DNA of 64,000 bases from Euglena gracilis (GCA_039621445.1 CP154956.1:77062474-77126473), one strand, 5' to 3'. Positions 50,517 through 62,758 are shown, numbered from the stretch's first letter. Numbers and translations: made by a program. The notes: generated by a model not told the origin, from the letters alone.

Positions 50517-50817
50517 GTGTGTGGGGGGCATTTATGGCCAATTCTCCCTCCCCAGGACCCTGTCCTGTGGGGGTCCTGGGGGGGGAGACTGGCAATGACT
50601 CGTGGGGTGGGTGTAGGTAAATGTCTGGTGTGCGCTCCAGTTTTTTTGCAATGCCTTGCACTCCCTCCACCTAAACAATGGCGCAGTCCGGGTGACTGAA
50701 GCGCTGGAACTAGATAACCTTTAAGTGCCTTTTGACAAGCCTCTCTGGATGTTATTTATTCAGATGTTATTTTTTCCAGATGTTATTTTTTCCGGATGTT
50801 ATTTTTTCCTATGACAG

Positions 50818-51201
50818 TACATACATACATGCATACATACATACATACATACATACATACATACATACATGCATGCATGCATGCATGCATGCATACATAC
50901 ATACATACATACATACATACATACATACATACATACATACATACATGCATGCATGCATGCATGCATGCATACATACATACATACATACATACATACATAC
51001 ATACATACATACATACATACATACATACATACATACATACATACATACATACATACATACATACATACATACATACATACATACATACATACATACATAC
51101 ATACATACATACATACATACATACATACATACATACATACATACATACATACATACATACATACATACATACATACATACATACATACATACATACATAC
51201 A

Positions 51202-51233
<32 letters not shown>

Positions 51234-51345
51234 CACATACATACATGCATGCATGCATACATACATACAGAGACATGCATGCACACATACATATACATGC
51301 ACACACACACACACACGTGCATACACATCCGTATGCACATATGCA
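50818..51345. repeat. (ACAT)n microsatellite, right part, with GCAT blocks
   Basis: Long ACAT tract with two blocks of GCAT (about 50,869-50,893 and 50,945-50,968), suggesting an internal duplication of about 75 bp. It ends in CA-rich sequence with TGCA variants to about 51,345. Confidence 0.95.
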
Positions 51346-52084
51346 GACAGGCAGATGGACAGACAGGCAGACAGACTGACTGACACAGATGTACTGCACG
51401 CAGGGTCCGATCCTCCGGGAATCGTCCCAGACAGGGAGAAAAATTTTTGGTGATGGTGCAGCATAAAGAAAAGATAACGGCTGAAAATCATGTGAAACCC
51501 CAGGAAATTACTTCGGAGACAATTTTGAAAATTGACAAATTTAAGGCAAAAAAACCCACTTTTCATTTGAATCACACCCCAGGCGGATTTCAAGGTCATC
51601 AGAGGGGCTTTGGGGGGAACATCTGGCCTCTTTGAACTTTCACTGCCTTCAACCGTGGTCATATACCAATTTTTAACAAATTTCTCTTGTGCACCTTCTA
51701 GTTTTCCTGAAAAACGCGCATTTCTTACCTGAAATGATGGTCGGACTCCCTCTGGTCTAGCGGGGGGGGGGGGGGGGGGACACCCCAGCAGTGCGAATCC
51801 AGGTCAACAATTTTTGGCCCAGCACTTGGCGCCGAGCTGCGATTTTTTGCCCCCCAAAATCAGCAAAAACTAAGAGGGTGGTAACTCCAGGTGGCTTGGT
51901 ACACATGTTGCTTACTGAGTGTTGCGAAGAGGGCGGCGGGTGAGATTGGGGCTCTCGAATGTCAAACAGCAGAACAGGTGGGAAACGCACACCCACTGTT
52001 ACGACAAATGGCACTAGTGCTGACGTGCTGCCTGAACTGGCCAGGGTTTTCTCCGCACATTAGGACACGGAGCAACACATCACA
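51346..52084. other. Interval without a supported gene
   Basis: A CAGACAGG-type short repeat (51,345-51,380) is followed by AT-rich sequence, a 17-base G run (51,761-51,779) and unassigned sequence. No coding support. Confidence 0.5.
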
Positions 52085-53105
52085 TACAACATGATAAACT
52101 TTGTTTGTGCGCGCAAATGCACGCAAGGACATGTCATTTTAACTTCAACGTTTTGTGTTGTGTGCACGCAAATGCGCTAACAAACAAAATTTGTTTGTGT
52201 TAAAAGACACTGAAGTTTACCACAACCTGTGTTCGTGCACGCAAGAACGTTTGATCATTCACCTCAAACTTGTGTGTTCTTGTGCGCTTTAGCGTGCTCA
52301 AATAAGATTTGTTTACATGCTCTGAAACGCGCACAAACAGACATCAGTTCTGCGACACTATCTAAGTTTTCACGTCATCTGGCTGATAAGCGTAATGAAT
52401 TGATGACCTGTGATTGCTCGACGTTTTTTCTACAAGAATTCAAAATTTGGTACCTACTTCGGCCAGAATCCATTTCCGGTATTTTCCACCTTGTTTCCTC
52501 ATTTTTTCGTGAAAACGAGAAACACACCAGTTTTTGTACATAATTTGTGGGTGATAAATCCCACCGCTTTCGTGCAACCAATCGAGTGGTAAAGGTTCAA
52601 CACTTCCTGCGCCCAAAGTACGGGTGTTTGAGGGCTACCTTTCTCCAACTGCCGGTTGCTATGAACTGGCACCATGCCGTCCTCCCAGTCTCACACCCCA
52701 GTTGGAAGGAATAAGGTGGCTGCTTCGGTGGGTGCTGTTGTGTGCTTTGTCACACCATTTATCGAACATTCAGACCCCGTGAACAGAATTTTATTTGTCC
52801 GCGCATTTGCGCCTGTAAACACAATTTTGTTCGTGCGCGCTTTAGCGCCCATGAACTGACGCCGTCGATAAATGGTGTGACAAACCCACCAAATTATTAT
52901 TATGTTTCTGGACAGCCCGTTGTTCCGCGCCGTCACGACCTCTTTGTCGCGGCATTTATCAACAGCAGTTCATGGGCGCTAAAGCGCGCTCAAACAAAAT
53001 TGTGTTTATGGGCGCAAATGCACGCACAAAGAAAATTATGTTTGTGCGCGCATTTGCGCGCAGAGGCACAATTTTGTTTTTGCGCGCATTTGCGCCGATG
53101 CTTCT
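52085..53105. repeat. Cluster of GCGC-N4-GCGC palindromes with ACAAACAAAATT phrases
   Basis: About ten sites of the kind GTGCGCGCATTTGCGCGC, GCGCTTTAGCGC and GGGCGCTAAAGCGCGC, with centres AAAT, ATTT, TTTA or TAAA, alternate with TTTGTTTGTG or CAAACAAAATT phrases. A larger inverted repeat joins 52,796-52,857 with 52,970-53,028, and a smaller one (GTCACACCATTTATCGA) joins 52,749 with 52,866-52,882. I found no inverted termini or target duplication around the cluster and no gene within it. Confidence 0.7.
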
Positions 53106-54559
53106 TCTGCCAGGTTCTTTACAACAAAATTGGTCGTGCGGATCCCGGGCATAAGTTGGGTGGGAGACACCTGTCCCTTTCATTCCCTGCGGACCCCATT
53201 TCTTCCCCCCTGCGCATCCCTTGTCAAACACCCCGCACTCATCTTCCCTGCCCTATGTCCTTCCCGCTGGCTTGGTCACACCACACCCACAGACCTTGGC
53301 ACTTCCTCCCCGCGCTTGGCCAACCACCCCAAAAACACCACACCGACGCGGCACAAGCGAAGCAGTCTGGAAAACACCCAGGATGCACAAGGCTGGCAGT
53401 TTGAGGACACCAAGGACACAGCCGCGAGGAGCAAGAAGGGCAGTAAAGGTCCCATTCCTTTGCCGCCTTTTTTTCACTCCCAGGGGGGGGGGAGGTCCCG
53501 GGGGTTTCGAGGTGCGGAGCCCGCTTCCGGACCCCCCAAAAACACCATTTTCTGCCAAAGTCCCAGGGGTTACACCACCAAAAACAGGATTTTTCTCACT
53601 GTTTGCATTCTCTTGTCACCGCGTTCTCAAACTCAGTCAGTCAAACTCAGTCAAACCCCCCGGAGCCAAACCCCCTGGAGCCAAACCCCCCGGAGCCAAA
53701 CAGTCAAAATAAAAATTAGCACAAATTAACGAAAATGATTTCGTTAATTTGTGCAAATTGCCAAACCAACATGAAAAGGCTTAATGCGGATCCGGCCGCT
53801 TAAGCCTCTGGGGGGGGGGGGTTATATTTGTGGGCGGGGCTTTACATTGGGGGAGGTTCCATAAACATGCATCCAGTTTATTCTAGCTATTTTGGCTATT
53901 ATCCAAGGGAGAGGAGTGAAAACTATGTGGGAAACGGAATGTGTGCCCAACCGAGGTTACGGAGGGATCAATGAGGGGTCCAAAATGACAGCCACAGTGC
54001 TGTGTTGATCTGGGGTGTTCTCAGTGATCCAAGGTGGCCGAATTGAAATGGCGAGAAGGGGGGGCAAGGGAGGAATTCATATTTGTTGGCACTGCAAAGA
54101 GGCTGGGTATGCCATGTGGATGGCAGCTGCAGGAGAACAAAGGACAGAAAGGCATCTACTGCCTAAGAAAGCTGCTTGCCAAGCTGTTTTGGGTGCCTTG
54201 ATCTGTCACCGGCTCCCAGCATTAGGAATGGCCAGCCAGTCCACCCAGTGAACGAAGCAAGGCACCACTGGGGCGGTCCATGTGAGTGTATGAGCATCCG
54301 TGTTGTGTGCACTTCTGTGCAGGGGAGCTTGGTGCGCTGCAGGGTCTGGGTTTACGGGTGTGTTGCATACGTGACAGGGGAACAGGAGCTGAGGGGAGGG
54401 TCGACGCAGGTGCAGGGCATCTGCTGAGACCCATGCGGCCCCTGTAGGGCTGAAGGGAGGGGAGAGGGAGAGAGGGAAGGGAGGCAGAGAGGCTGAGGAG
54501 AGGGGCAACGCCTTGAGACCAGGCCGCGTTCTTGGTCCTTGAACTTCTGGAAGACCGTA
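53106..54559. other. Interval without a supported gene
   Basis: 53,150-53,720 is C-rich with three GGAGCCAAACCCCC units at 53,655-53,700. A short hairpin AATTAACGAAA/TTTCGTTAATT lies at 53,723-53,747. GCTTAATGCGGATCC near 53,780 and a following G run look like an inverted-repeat element end. 53,850-54,559 has no clear gene. Confidence 0.45.
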
Positions 54560-55388
54560 GAGGCCAGATCCCCAATCTTTTGGCGCCCCCCACTTCACGG
54601 AACCGCTGGACGGTCCGTGCGGCCCATATGCAGAGAGGAAAGAACTCCTGGAGCGTTGTATGGCGGTTTCTGGGGAGTATTCGAACCAGGCATTTGCTTA
54701 AGGACCCCGGGGGGGGGGGGTACTGGCTAGCAAATCGGCTAGACACTGGAAAAAGTGGACTAGCTAGACCTCCCCCTCCCCCCCGGGGGGGGGGGGGTCC
54801 GGGGGTCCCCCCGACTGGAAAAAAAAATTCCTCCGGCGCTGTGCGCCGAGGTGGAAATGAGGTTTTTAATAGATTTTTGGCTGATTTTGTTCCAAAAAAA
54901 ATCCCAAAAAATGGCCAAAAATGGCCAAAAAGGGCATTTTGGGCCATTTTGGGGGGTCCGAAAAATTTTCCGGCGCTTCGCGCCGGTCACTGGAAAAATT
55001 TTATCCACTAGCTAGCCCTGCTAGCAGACCCCCCCCGGGGGGGGTCTGCCAGAAATCCCACTAGCCAAATTTGGACTAGCTGCAGTCCAGCCCCCCCGGT
55101 CGGGGGGGGGGGGGGGTACTGCAATCCCTTAAGCAAATGCCTGATTCGAACATTTGCTCTTCTTCAATTAAAATTTTTGGGCGAAAACCTCCAGGAGCTG
55201 CCAATGCATCATACACCCTTTTGCAAAAGGTGTTTGCTCAAACCTATCCGCTTTGCCACCTGAAGCCCACTGAACCCACCGGTATCAACACGTATCCCGG
55301 GCCTTCAAAAATATATGGTGCCGATGCCACTTCAATCCAAAAAGTTTCTTTCATCTTCTCGTTCTTGTTTTCAAAACATCTCCATTGA
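54560..55388 (+). pseudogene. Open frame interrupted by MITE copy C
   Basis: Upstream of the MITE one frame reads ERKELLERCMAVSGEYSN up to the duplicated ATTCGAAC. Downstream the same frame resumes with CSSSIKIFGRKPPGAANA and continues to a stop at 55,386-55,388 with TYPLCHLKPTEPTGINTYP. Setting aside the MITE and one duplication copy, the frame is continuous from about 54,560. Residue mix is protein-like but I do not recognise it. It could be an exon or a retroelement piece that the MITE broke. Confidence 0.35.
54687..55143. mobile_element. hAT-like MITE, family CAGGCATTTGC, copy C
   Basis: Perfect 17-bp inverted ends CAGGCATTTGCTTAAGG and an exact 8-bp duplication ATTCGAAC (54,679-54,686 and 55,144-55,151). 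It is in the opposite orientation to copies A and B and keeps the CCGGCGC hairpin and the TGGCCAAAAATGG repeats found in copy A. Confidence 0.9.
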
Positions 55389-56104
55389 GATAAAAGGTCA
55401 AAAAAGTTGTTGTTTTTTGCAAAGCCACACACATATGTCACCTCCCCCTAACTCCCACCTCCCCCCACACCCCATGCGGATAAAAATTTTTGGCAATTTT
55501 TGGGACGTTTCTCAGCCTTTGGCCTGCCGGGTGGTGCCCCCAATCCCTAGCACCAGAATAAACCGATGCTCACTGTGTGCAACCAACGACTTACATACTG
55601 CAGTGCCCCACGCATGCCCCTACGTACCCCGAACCCATCTCCCCGCAGCCGTTTTTTTTTGATCTGCTTTTCTGTTGACGGATACCAAGTCGAAAAGGGA
55701 ACCTGACACGCTCGGGTCTTCTCGTAGCTGGAGAAGAGGCGGAGCCACCCACAAGCCGCCTGGTGTGGCTCCCTCGGAAGTACATCCCAACAGTAGTTGC
55801 CACTTTCTCAGCCGAGCTCTTATCCCTTTATGGGTAAGAGCGAAGCTTACCCTAGGCAAACCCCCCCCCCGCACCCCCCCCCCCCCCCCCCCGTCCCCTC
55901 GGGCCATTTCGAGAACCGGCGGATTATCACCATGATCCTGGCTCCGGTCGCATAATTTTTTTTCCGTCGCGAGCGACTGGATTTCTAGTTTCCGAATCAC
56001 CCTGGGTTTGACCCCCAACTCCCCGCCAGGCCCGAGTTATTCACGCGTGAAGGGGTCCAAACAGGGTAGGATTAGCCCGCCCCTCTGGATGAGCCCCCCC
56101 CCTT
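55389..56104. other. Interval without a supported gene
   Basis: Mixed sequence with a 21-base C run near 55,873-55,892. No coding or RNA gene could be supported. Confidence 0.45.
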
Positions 56105-56109
56105 GGACT

Positions 56110-56540
56110 CTGCCATTTCGAGCCCCAAAAAATCGATATTTTCAAAATATCTCCAAAATGAAGCAAAATCAAAGGAAATGTCCGCAGACCTAAATTGAAG
56201 CCCTTGGAACGCCCCATCTACTGGTATTTTGATTTCCCCGCAACTCCCCGCCTAGCCCGAGATACAGCCGTTTTTCGGCCCAGATGGCCGTTTTGTACAC
56301 TTTTCACACTGTCCGACTTTGCCGTTTTCGGGGGGTGGGGTCAAAAAATCAATGTTTTCAAAATTTCTCGAAAATGATGCAAAATCAAAGGAAATGTCCA
56401 GAGACCTAATTTGAAGCCCTTGGAACGCTCTATCTACTGGGATTTTGATTTACCCGCAACACCCCACCTAGCCTGAGATACGGCCGTTTCTCGGCCAATT
56501 TGGGACATTTTGTACACTTTTTCCACTGTCAGACTCAGCC
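56110..56540 (+). repeat. Tandem repeat, 216-bp period, two copies
   Basis: The unit contains GCAAAATCAAAGGAAATG, GAAGCCCTTGGAACGC and CGAGATACAGCCGTTTT. The phrase GAAGCCCTTGGAACGC recurs at 56,197 and 56,413. Confidence 0.8.
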
Positions 56541-56955
56541 GTTTTGGGACAAAAAAGTCGAAAAAAATACCAAAAAAAATTATTGGCCCAAAACGATGTT
56601 TTTTGGCCTCCCGGACCGGAAAAACTGTTTTTGTGCCGAAAATGAGTGTTTTTCGACCCGCCAGCGCCCCGTTTTGGGCCGCCAACCAACCCATTGACTT
56701 TACTTCGGGTCAAAACCGGGTCAAAAAAGTCGAAAAAAATCGAAAAAAAAATGCCCGAAACAATGGTTTTGGCCTCCCAGACCCGGAAAAACTGTTTTTA
56801 AGCCGAAAATGAGCGTTTTTTCGACCAACCAGCGCCCCGTTTTGGGCCGCAACCCATTGACTTTGGGTCAAAACCGGGACAAAAAGGTCGAAAAAAAAAA
56901 AAAAAAAAATTCCGGCCTGGAAAAACTTTTTTTTTTTGGGCCGAAAAGGAGCGTT
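56535..56955 (+). repeat. Tandem repeat, about 150-180-bp period, two to three copies
   Basis: The unit contains GTCGAAAAAAA, GGCCTCCCGGACCGG, CGAAAATGAGTGTTTTTCG and AGCGCCCCGTTTTGGGCC. Copies start near 56,545, 56,725 and, in part, 56,885. A 20-base C run follows at 56,965. Confidence 0.75.
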
Positions 56956-57514
56956 TTTTTTTACCCCCCCCCCCCCCCCCCCCCCCGGCAACCGACCTCC
57001 ACCTTCGGCCGGGAGGACAAAGAGGGTACTATTTTTGAGTATCCAAGGAGAACCTACCCCCCCGCTAGTGGTGTCCTGTGGGTCAAAAAACGGGTCAACA
57101 AAGTCGAAAATAATTCAATAAAACGGGTGTGGGGTGTATGGGGGGTTAACATTTCATTAACTTTTCAGAAATTACCGTAAAATCACTGAAAGTCACCGTA
57201 AATTGCAAAGGTGTAATTTGTAACTTATAAATTACACCAAATTTGCAATGCTAGTCTTTTCAGCCTTGCATGCATTGTCCTATTAAGAGCTCAGCACTAT
57301 TCAAAACTTGGTTGCTGTTGGGACTCCACTTTACGCCATCCCTCAAACCAAATGACACTTCTTATTGCATACTTCATACATATAGATATACAGATATATA
57401 TATAAATGGATACGGATATATATGTATATGTACGGATATATATGTATATGGCAGCAAGATTTTACTTTGCCCCCTCGGGGGGCAAGTAAAATATCCAGGG
57501 GGGTTGGCGAAAAA

Positions 57515-57660
57515 TTCTGGGTTATTGATGGAGTGGGGTTAAGGTTAGGAGTTCGACCTAACTTCAGGCCTAACTTATAGATCAGTGTCAGGTGTACAAG
57601 TTAGACATAATGTTTGGCCGAACTGCTAAGCCTAACCCTACTCCATCAATAACGCAAAAA
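57515..57660. repeat. Inverted repeat with TTATTGATGGAGT arms
   Basis: GTTATTGATGGAGTGGGGTTAAGG near 57,518 is inverted near 57,630-57,655 (CCTAACCCTACTCCATC). The arm is shared with the 43.95-kb region, suggesting a small mobile repeat. Confidence 0.6.
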
Positions 57661-58189
57661 AAATGTGCACTTTTTGTATTGTTATTACTATATGATATTG
57701 TTATTACATGGGGCAGCAGGCCAAGCTGGAAAAAATCCTGGTATGTTTCTTGCTGGCAAACGTTGCAATAAAAATAGAAAACAGCAGCATCAGCAGCAGC
57801 AACAAGCAGACCACAGGTAGTATAAAACTGCACCCACGTTCAACCGTCGTCCAAACTCTTGCTCCAAGGTCGCCCAACCTCTCCGTTCTGGTCTATTGGG
57901 TATTATTTTGCCCTTTAAAACCGGTGGTTATCCTCGTTATAACAGGGGGAGGTATGGCGTTTTTCATTTAAAAAAAATCAATGGTTTTTTCAACTTTTGT
58001 AATGATGCACGGACCATTCCTGGGGGGGGGGGGGCTTAACCGTGGGGGAAAAAAAATAAGATATTCAAAATATTGAAAATCCTTCAGGAGAAAATCTCCG
58101 ACAGTTTTAAAAAAATAAACACAAGAGATGCACGGAAAATTTGCCTGGCGATGTTCCGTAGGAAGGAAAGAACTTCCGTTCCAGTGGTT

Positions 58190-58420
58190 CCTTTGGAAAC
58201 CACCGGCGAAGAGAAAAAAACCGCCCACCAGGGCGGAGCGTGACTTGAAGGCTCAATGCCCGGGACCCTGGAGGGGAGGACCACTGCAGGTCCCCGACGA
58301 GTTTGATGGACTTGGTATTCCCTTGGGGGGGGGGGGGCAGGTCAATGGATACAAACACGTCAAGGGCAAGTGTGGCGGTGCCCGTCGTTTCATTGAAAAA
58401 AAAGGCGCCTGAGAGGGCAA
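58190..58420 (-). CDS. Possible minus-strand exon of unknown type
   Basis: A minus-strand frame encodes NETTGTATLALDVFVSIDL, then after a C run KSIKLVGDLQWSSPPGS and ALSLQVTLRPGG. The alternating hydrophobic pattern suggests beta strands. It crosses a 13-base C run where the assembly may be wrong, and no neighbouring exon was found. Low confidence. Confidence 0.25.
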
Positions 58421-58765
58421 AGGGGTGGTCAGAGGCTGTCCCGTGGCCTGGGGAGTCTGCCCTTGCCGGCACCTTCCAACGTCTGGTGTCCACTCTTTCG
58501 TCAGGGCCACACCTGAGACTGCGTGACTGTAGGGCAAGTATTACCCTCCGAGTGGAAATGACACTCCGAGGGTCACTTCCACTCTTCCAAAAACCAGTCA
58601 ATCACTTTTCTTTTTGGAAACCAGTCAGCCCCCCCCCCCCCTGTGGGGAGGGGGGTCGGCCACTCTGAGGTCCAGGGACCATTTGGTCAAAATGCTGTGA
58701 ATATGGCCTAAAAAATTCTGGCACCGACCAAAACACCTCACAAAACCAGTCAGTCAAGCGCTTTC
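58421..58765. mobile_element. CCAGTCAGTCA-containing repeat, partial
   Basis: CCAGTCAATCAC, a C run, GGGTCGGCCACTC and a final CCAGTCAGTCAAG resemble the 340-bp MITE family of 42,513. Ends and duplication could not be defined. Confidence 0.45.
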
Positions 58766-59150
58766 AAAGGTACAAAGGTTCAAAATTACCCAACTGGGAA
58801 TTTGCTTTAAAAAATGAAATTCAGGCAAAATGAGTGGAAAATGTGGTGTGGAACATGGGAACATGGGTTTTGGTCATGGTAATTTGATGTTTCCACCCCA
58901 ATTCTTAACTCCCTGAATGTCACTCGGCCCCAAGGGTCTTGAATTCCCCTTTAAAGATCAAACCTAGGAGGAGGTGACACCGTGAGCACAATATGAGAGC
59001 TTTCACCCAGCAACCGTGCTGAGTGCTGAGGACTTGAACGAATGGACTTCCTGTCCCCAGCTGTGCACACCCCAGCCATCCCTCATCGCTCCGACTTTTT
59101 GGCTCAAAAATTTCCCACCACAAGAACAGGTTTATGTTTGTGCAAGTTGT

Positions 59151-59395
<245 letters not shown>

Positions 59396-59399
59396 TACT

Positions 59400-60064
59400 T
59401 TAAACTATTTTCAGAAATTTTGTGAATGCTTCGTGTGATACTTTGTTCGCTTTGCACAGCCAAACTTTTCGGGAAGCTGACTACAAAGAGGTCAAGAGGT
59501 GGGCGAAAGCGCAGGCAGGTAAGCGAAGAGGATGCTGGGGCCAGGCAGGGGGTGGGGCAGGGCAGGCCATCAGCGGGGACGGTGACACGGCTCAGTCACA
59601 AGCCTCTTCAAAGCTGCGGACGTGCTCGCGCAGCACTGGGCGCCGTCACACTCCCGCACCTTCATAGGGAAGAATTGTCGATGTACACATGGGTGCATGG
59701 ACATGTGTTTGTGTACCTGCGTTTGTGGGTGCAGGTGTGCGTATGTGGATGTGCATGTGCACATATGTGTTTGTGGATGTCTATGAATATGTATGCCTTG
59801 TGTGCACATGTGCCGGTGAATGCATCTGTGCCGCACTTACAGATGTACATTATATTTTGGATACCCATCCCCCACTACTCACTGACTCGGGCCATGTCGG
59901 CCCAACAGGCCAACTTGGGGGGGGGGGTTGCACAAACGATCACCACAGCCCATGGGCTAGAAAACGCTTTGGAGCCGTATGACCCACAAAATTTACAGGA
60001 GACCCAGTATTTACATCCCCTACTGTGTATATGTTTTACAGGGGGGTAGGGCGGGTGGGCGGAG
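59400..60064. other. Interval without a supported gene
   Basis: It contains TG-rich sequence (59,690-59,830) and a short frame encoding SQTFREADYKEVKRWAKAQ near 59,455-59,520 that could be an exon. Nothing in it can be assigned. Confidence 0.4.
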
Positions 60065-60458
60065 CATGCAATTTTTTATCGACCCTGGCTTAGGCGACCT
60101 AACTCACACTTAGCTTTGAAAGTGACTGTAAATTTGCGCCGACGCGCAATGCCAAAATTTGTTCTGTTTTCGAACACCGAGGCCTGAGACTTGAGACAGC
60201 CCGCATTAGTGTCTCCCTCACCCCCATGGGGACGAAACTAACGACTTGGAACTCCACAATCTACGGGCACAGCACTCCCAGGGCCCAGTGTCATGAACCC
60301 AAAGCGGTGGGTGGGGACTCCACTGCGCACTTGCGCTTTGGCGCAGCGATTTTTCTCATTACAAAAAATAAAACGCATTGCGCTTCAGCGCAAATTTTTT
60401 ACTTTTTTTGCAATTCAACATGTGGGTGACCATTGCCACACTTGCACAATAATAACAA

Positions 60459-60887
60459 CATAACCCCCCTCCAAATAATAACCCCCCCCCAATAATAAAC
60501 CCCCCCCCAAATAATAAACCCCCCCCTGAGGACCGACTTCGGCCGCCCAAATAATAAACCCCCCCTCCGGCAGGTGTGAAGCCAAAGAAAAACAGAGTCA
60601 AAAATTAACAGAAATGTTGCCAAAAATCACAAAAATGGGACAAATTAGTGCAGAAAATATACCAAAAAAATCACCCAATTTTCAAAAAAGCCCAAAAATG
60701 CCAAAAAAGTGACCATTGGGGCCTGTGGAGGGGTTTTCGGGCAGATTTTTGCCTTCGAAAATTTTGCCCAAATAATAAAACCCCCCCAAATAATAAACCC
60801 CCCCCTGGACCCTGACTTCGGGTGTCCAAATAATAAACCGGGGGGGGTTTATTATTTGGGGGGGGGTTATGTGTCGACATGTGTTTC
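60459..60887. mobile_element. Inverted-repeat element of AATAATAAACCCC units nested in P3
   Basis: CATAACCCCCC and AAATAATAA-C run units at the left are inverted at the right (TTATTATTTGG, G run, GGTTATG). Similar AAATAACACCCC units border the ACAT tract at 44,405-44,575. Confidence 0.5.
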
Positions 60888-60906
60888 CCTTTGCGCCACA
60901 GGCATG

Positions 60907-61271
60907 GGTAGGCTTCTGAAGAATAGAAATTTAAGAGGTACATTGCGCCAAAAAGCAATAGAAATACAAGTTTTAAAATTGTGGAAGCAACGTGGGTGTT
61001 GCGCCGAAGCACAAGCTAACTGCTTGAAAATTATATCACAACGGAGGGAGAGAACGGCCCTGATAGAGCATGAACACCAAAGGGGATAGAACACAAAATG
61101 TAGGATAGGGGGACGGAAGCCTACTCTCAGTCACGTTGTCTTAAAATTGGTCAACATTGCGCGTCGGCGCAATAGCCACGTTGCTTTTCAATTGTAAAAA
61201 TATATTTCTATCGCACCTTGGCGCAATATAACTCTGAAATTTCCATTCTTCATAAGCCTACCCATTGCGCT
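60907..61271. repeat. Second inverted repeat inside P3
   Basis: GGTAGGCTTCTGAAGAATAG and following bases (60,907-60,970) are inverted at about 61,203-61,271, again bordered by GCGC palindromes. Confidence 0.7.
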
Positions 61272-62194
61272 GTGGCGCACAGTTATCATTTTAAATTTTC
61301 TTATTCTTATCACTGCGGGAGGAGAGAGCAGTCCTGGAAGCATCTCATCACCAGAGCGGACAGGGCTAAGGTGGAGGGAAGCCTTGCCTGGGAGAGGAAG
61401 CCAACCCCCTGGTGTGTGAAAGCAACCACCAATTTCTTCACATCCAGACGTGTCTTGTCCTAGGCGTTGTGAGCCCAACTGCCAGTGCCAGAGGTTCCTC
61501 CCACTTGCTTCGCAGTTCAGCATGCCTGAGGGGCCCTTCTTTTTGGCCGACTTTTGAAAGTCGGAAAATTTCTGTTTTGAAAAGAACAGGTACCAGATAA
61601 ACCCTGGGAATCACAGCCGAGGAATCAGTTTTGGGCGCCGAAAAAATGGTTTAAAGAAGCTCGTCACCTCCCTTTCCTCACCCAGGATTTGAAGCGCACA
61701 ACTTTGGAGATGAGCGAATGGAACTGAGAAAATCAAAATGGTCCATCAACAACGTCAGAGAAGGGAAGACATGTTGACACATCTTTTTGGGGTAATTTGC
61801 AACCCACCAGACAGCCACATCACACCGGGCAGATGGAGGGCATTGTTCAGCCGAAACAGGTCTTTCTGCCAACATCCCAAAAAACCCCACTTTGTGCACT
61901 TATTGCAACGTCACTGAGGCTCCACAGCCCACCGCCCATTATTCGTCTTATTGGAACAGCCACTCCCTCCCCAGTGCCTAAATAGTTCAAAATCACCAAC
62001 CCAGCTTTTGGCACAGCAGCGCTCAAACCCCTCATCATTCTCCTCTATCCCCCACCTTCTCACACAGCACGAACACATTTGAATACATCGGCTATTAAAA
62101 AGGACATTGCGCTTAAGGGCAACAGTTATACATTGCGCTTTAGCGCAATGTATAACTGTTGTTATACATTGCGCTTTGGCGCAATGTATAACTG

Positions 62195-62552
62195 TTGCGC
62201 ATAAGCGCAATGTACAACAGAAGCCCCTGAGCTTATGGAGCCCCTCTGATGTGTTACGGTGTGTCGGGGGCCCCTCTCTGCACGGCCAGTGTGTGGGCTT
62301 GATGAGGAAATACAGTGCGCCGACGCGCAATGGACATGCCTATATAATGCACTACTTGTCCATTCGGATTACACATCAGCCGCAAGTTTGCACTTCTCAT
62401 TTCTTGTATGGGTCATTGCGCGGCGGCGCAATGTATTTCCACACCAAGCCCACACACTGGCTGTGCAGAGAGGGGCACCCGACACACAGTAACACATCAG
62501 AGGGGCTCCCATAAGCTCAGGGGCTTCTGTTGTACGTTGCGCTTAAGCGCAA
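62195..62552. repeat. Long inverted repeat bounded by TTGCGC palindromes
   Basis: The arms 62,195-62,330 and 62,416-62,552 (about 136 bp each, loop about 85 bp) are nearly perfect complements, for example GAGCTTATGGAGCCCCTC against its inverse. Each arm starts and ends at a GCGC palindrome. Confidence 0.8.
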
Positions 62553-62667
62553 TGTCCATAACCATTGCCTTCTATGCCCGGCAGTGTGGGGCCCGGTGTT
62601 CACCAGGCGTTGGGACAAGACCCTGGGCTTGCCCTCAATTCCCCCAACCCCCTCCACCTGGGTGGTT

Positions 62668-62758
62668 CTCGCTGTACCGCTCCTCACGCTTCAAGCACCC
62701 AGGGATCACAACTCTCGCTGTACCGCTCCTCACGCTTCAAGCACCCAGGGATCACAAC
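62668..62758 (+). repeat. 45-bp tandem duplication
   Basis: Two identical adjacent copies of a unit starting TCTCGCTGTACCGCTCC and ending GGGATCACAAC, inside P3. Confidence 0.9.

Larger units (their letters stand above)
48793..50817. mobile_element. Element P2: inverted-repeat element with TAACATC units
   Basis: Ends CTGTCATAGGAAAAAATA and its inverse agree over at least 25 bp and continue as repeated AAAAAATAACATC units. TA flanks both ends, within ACAT repeat. A 1.3-kb hAT-like element is nested inside. Without it P2 is about 0.7 kb and non-coding. Confidence 0.75.

Noticed and set aside
52085-53105. Inverted termini CTTAGG...CCTAAG around the third palindrome cluster
   Set aside because: No CTTAGG with matching flank was seen on the left. 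The only CCTAAG to the right (54,164) has no partner.
53640-53700. Telomere-like or satellite repeat GGAGCCAAACCCCC
   Set aside because: Only three units, not at a window end, and no longer array.
57540-57620. TTAGGG-like phrases (GGTTAAGGTTAGGAG) as interstitial telomere
   Set aside because: Only scattered single phrases that belong to an inverted repeat shared with 43.95 kb.
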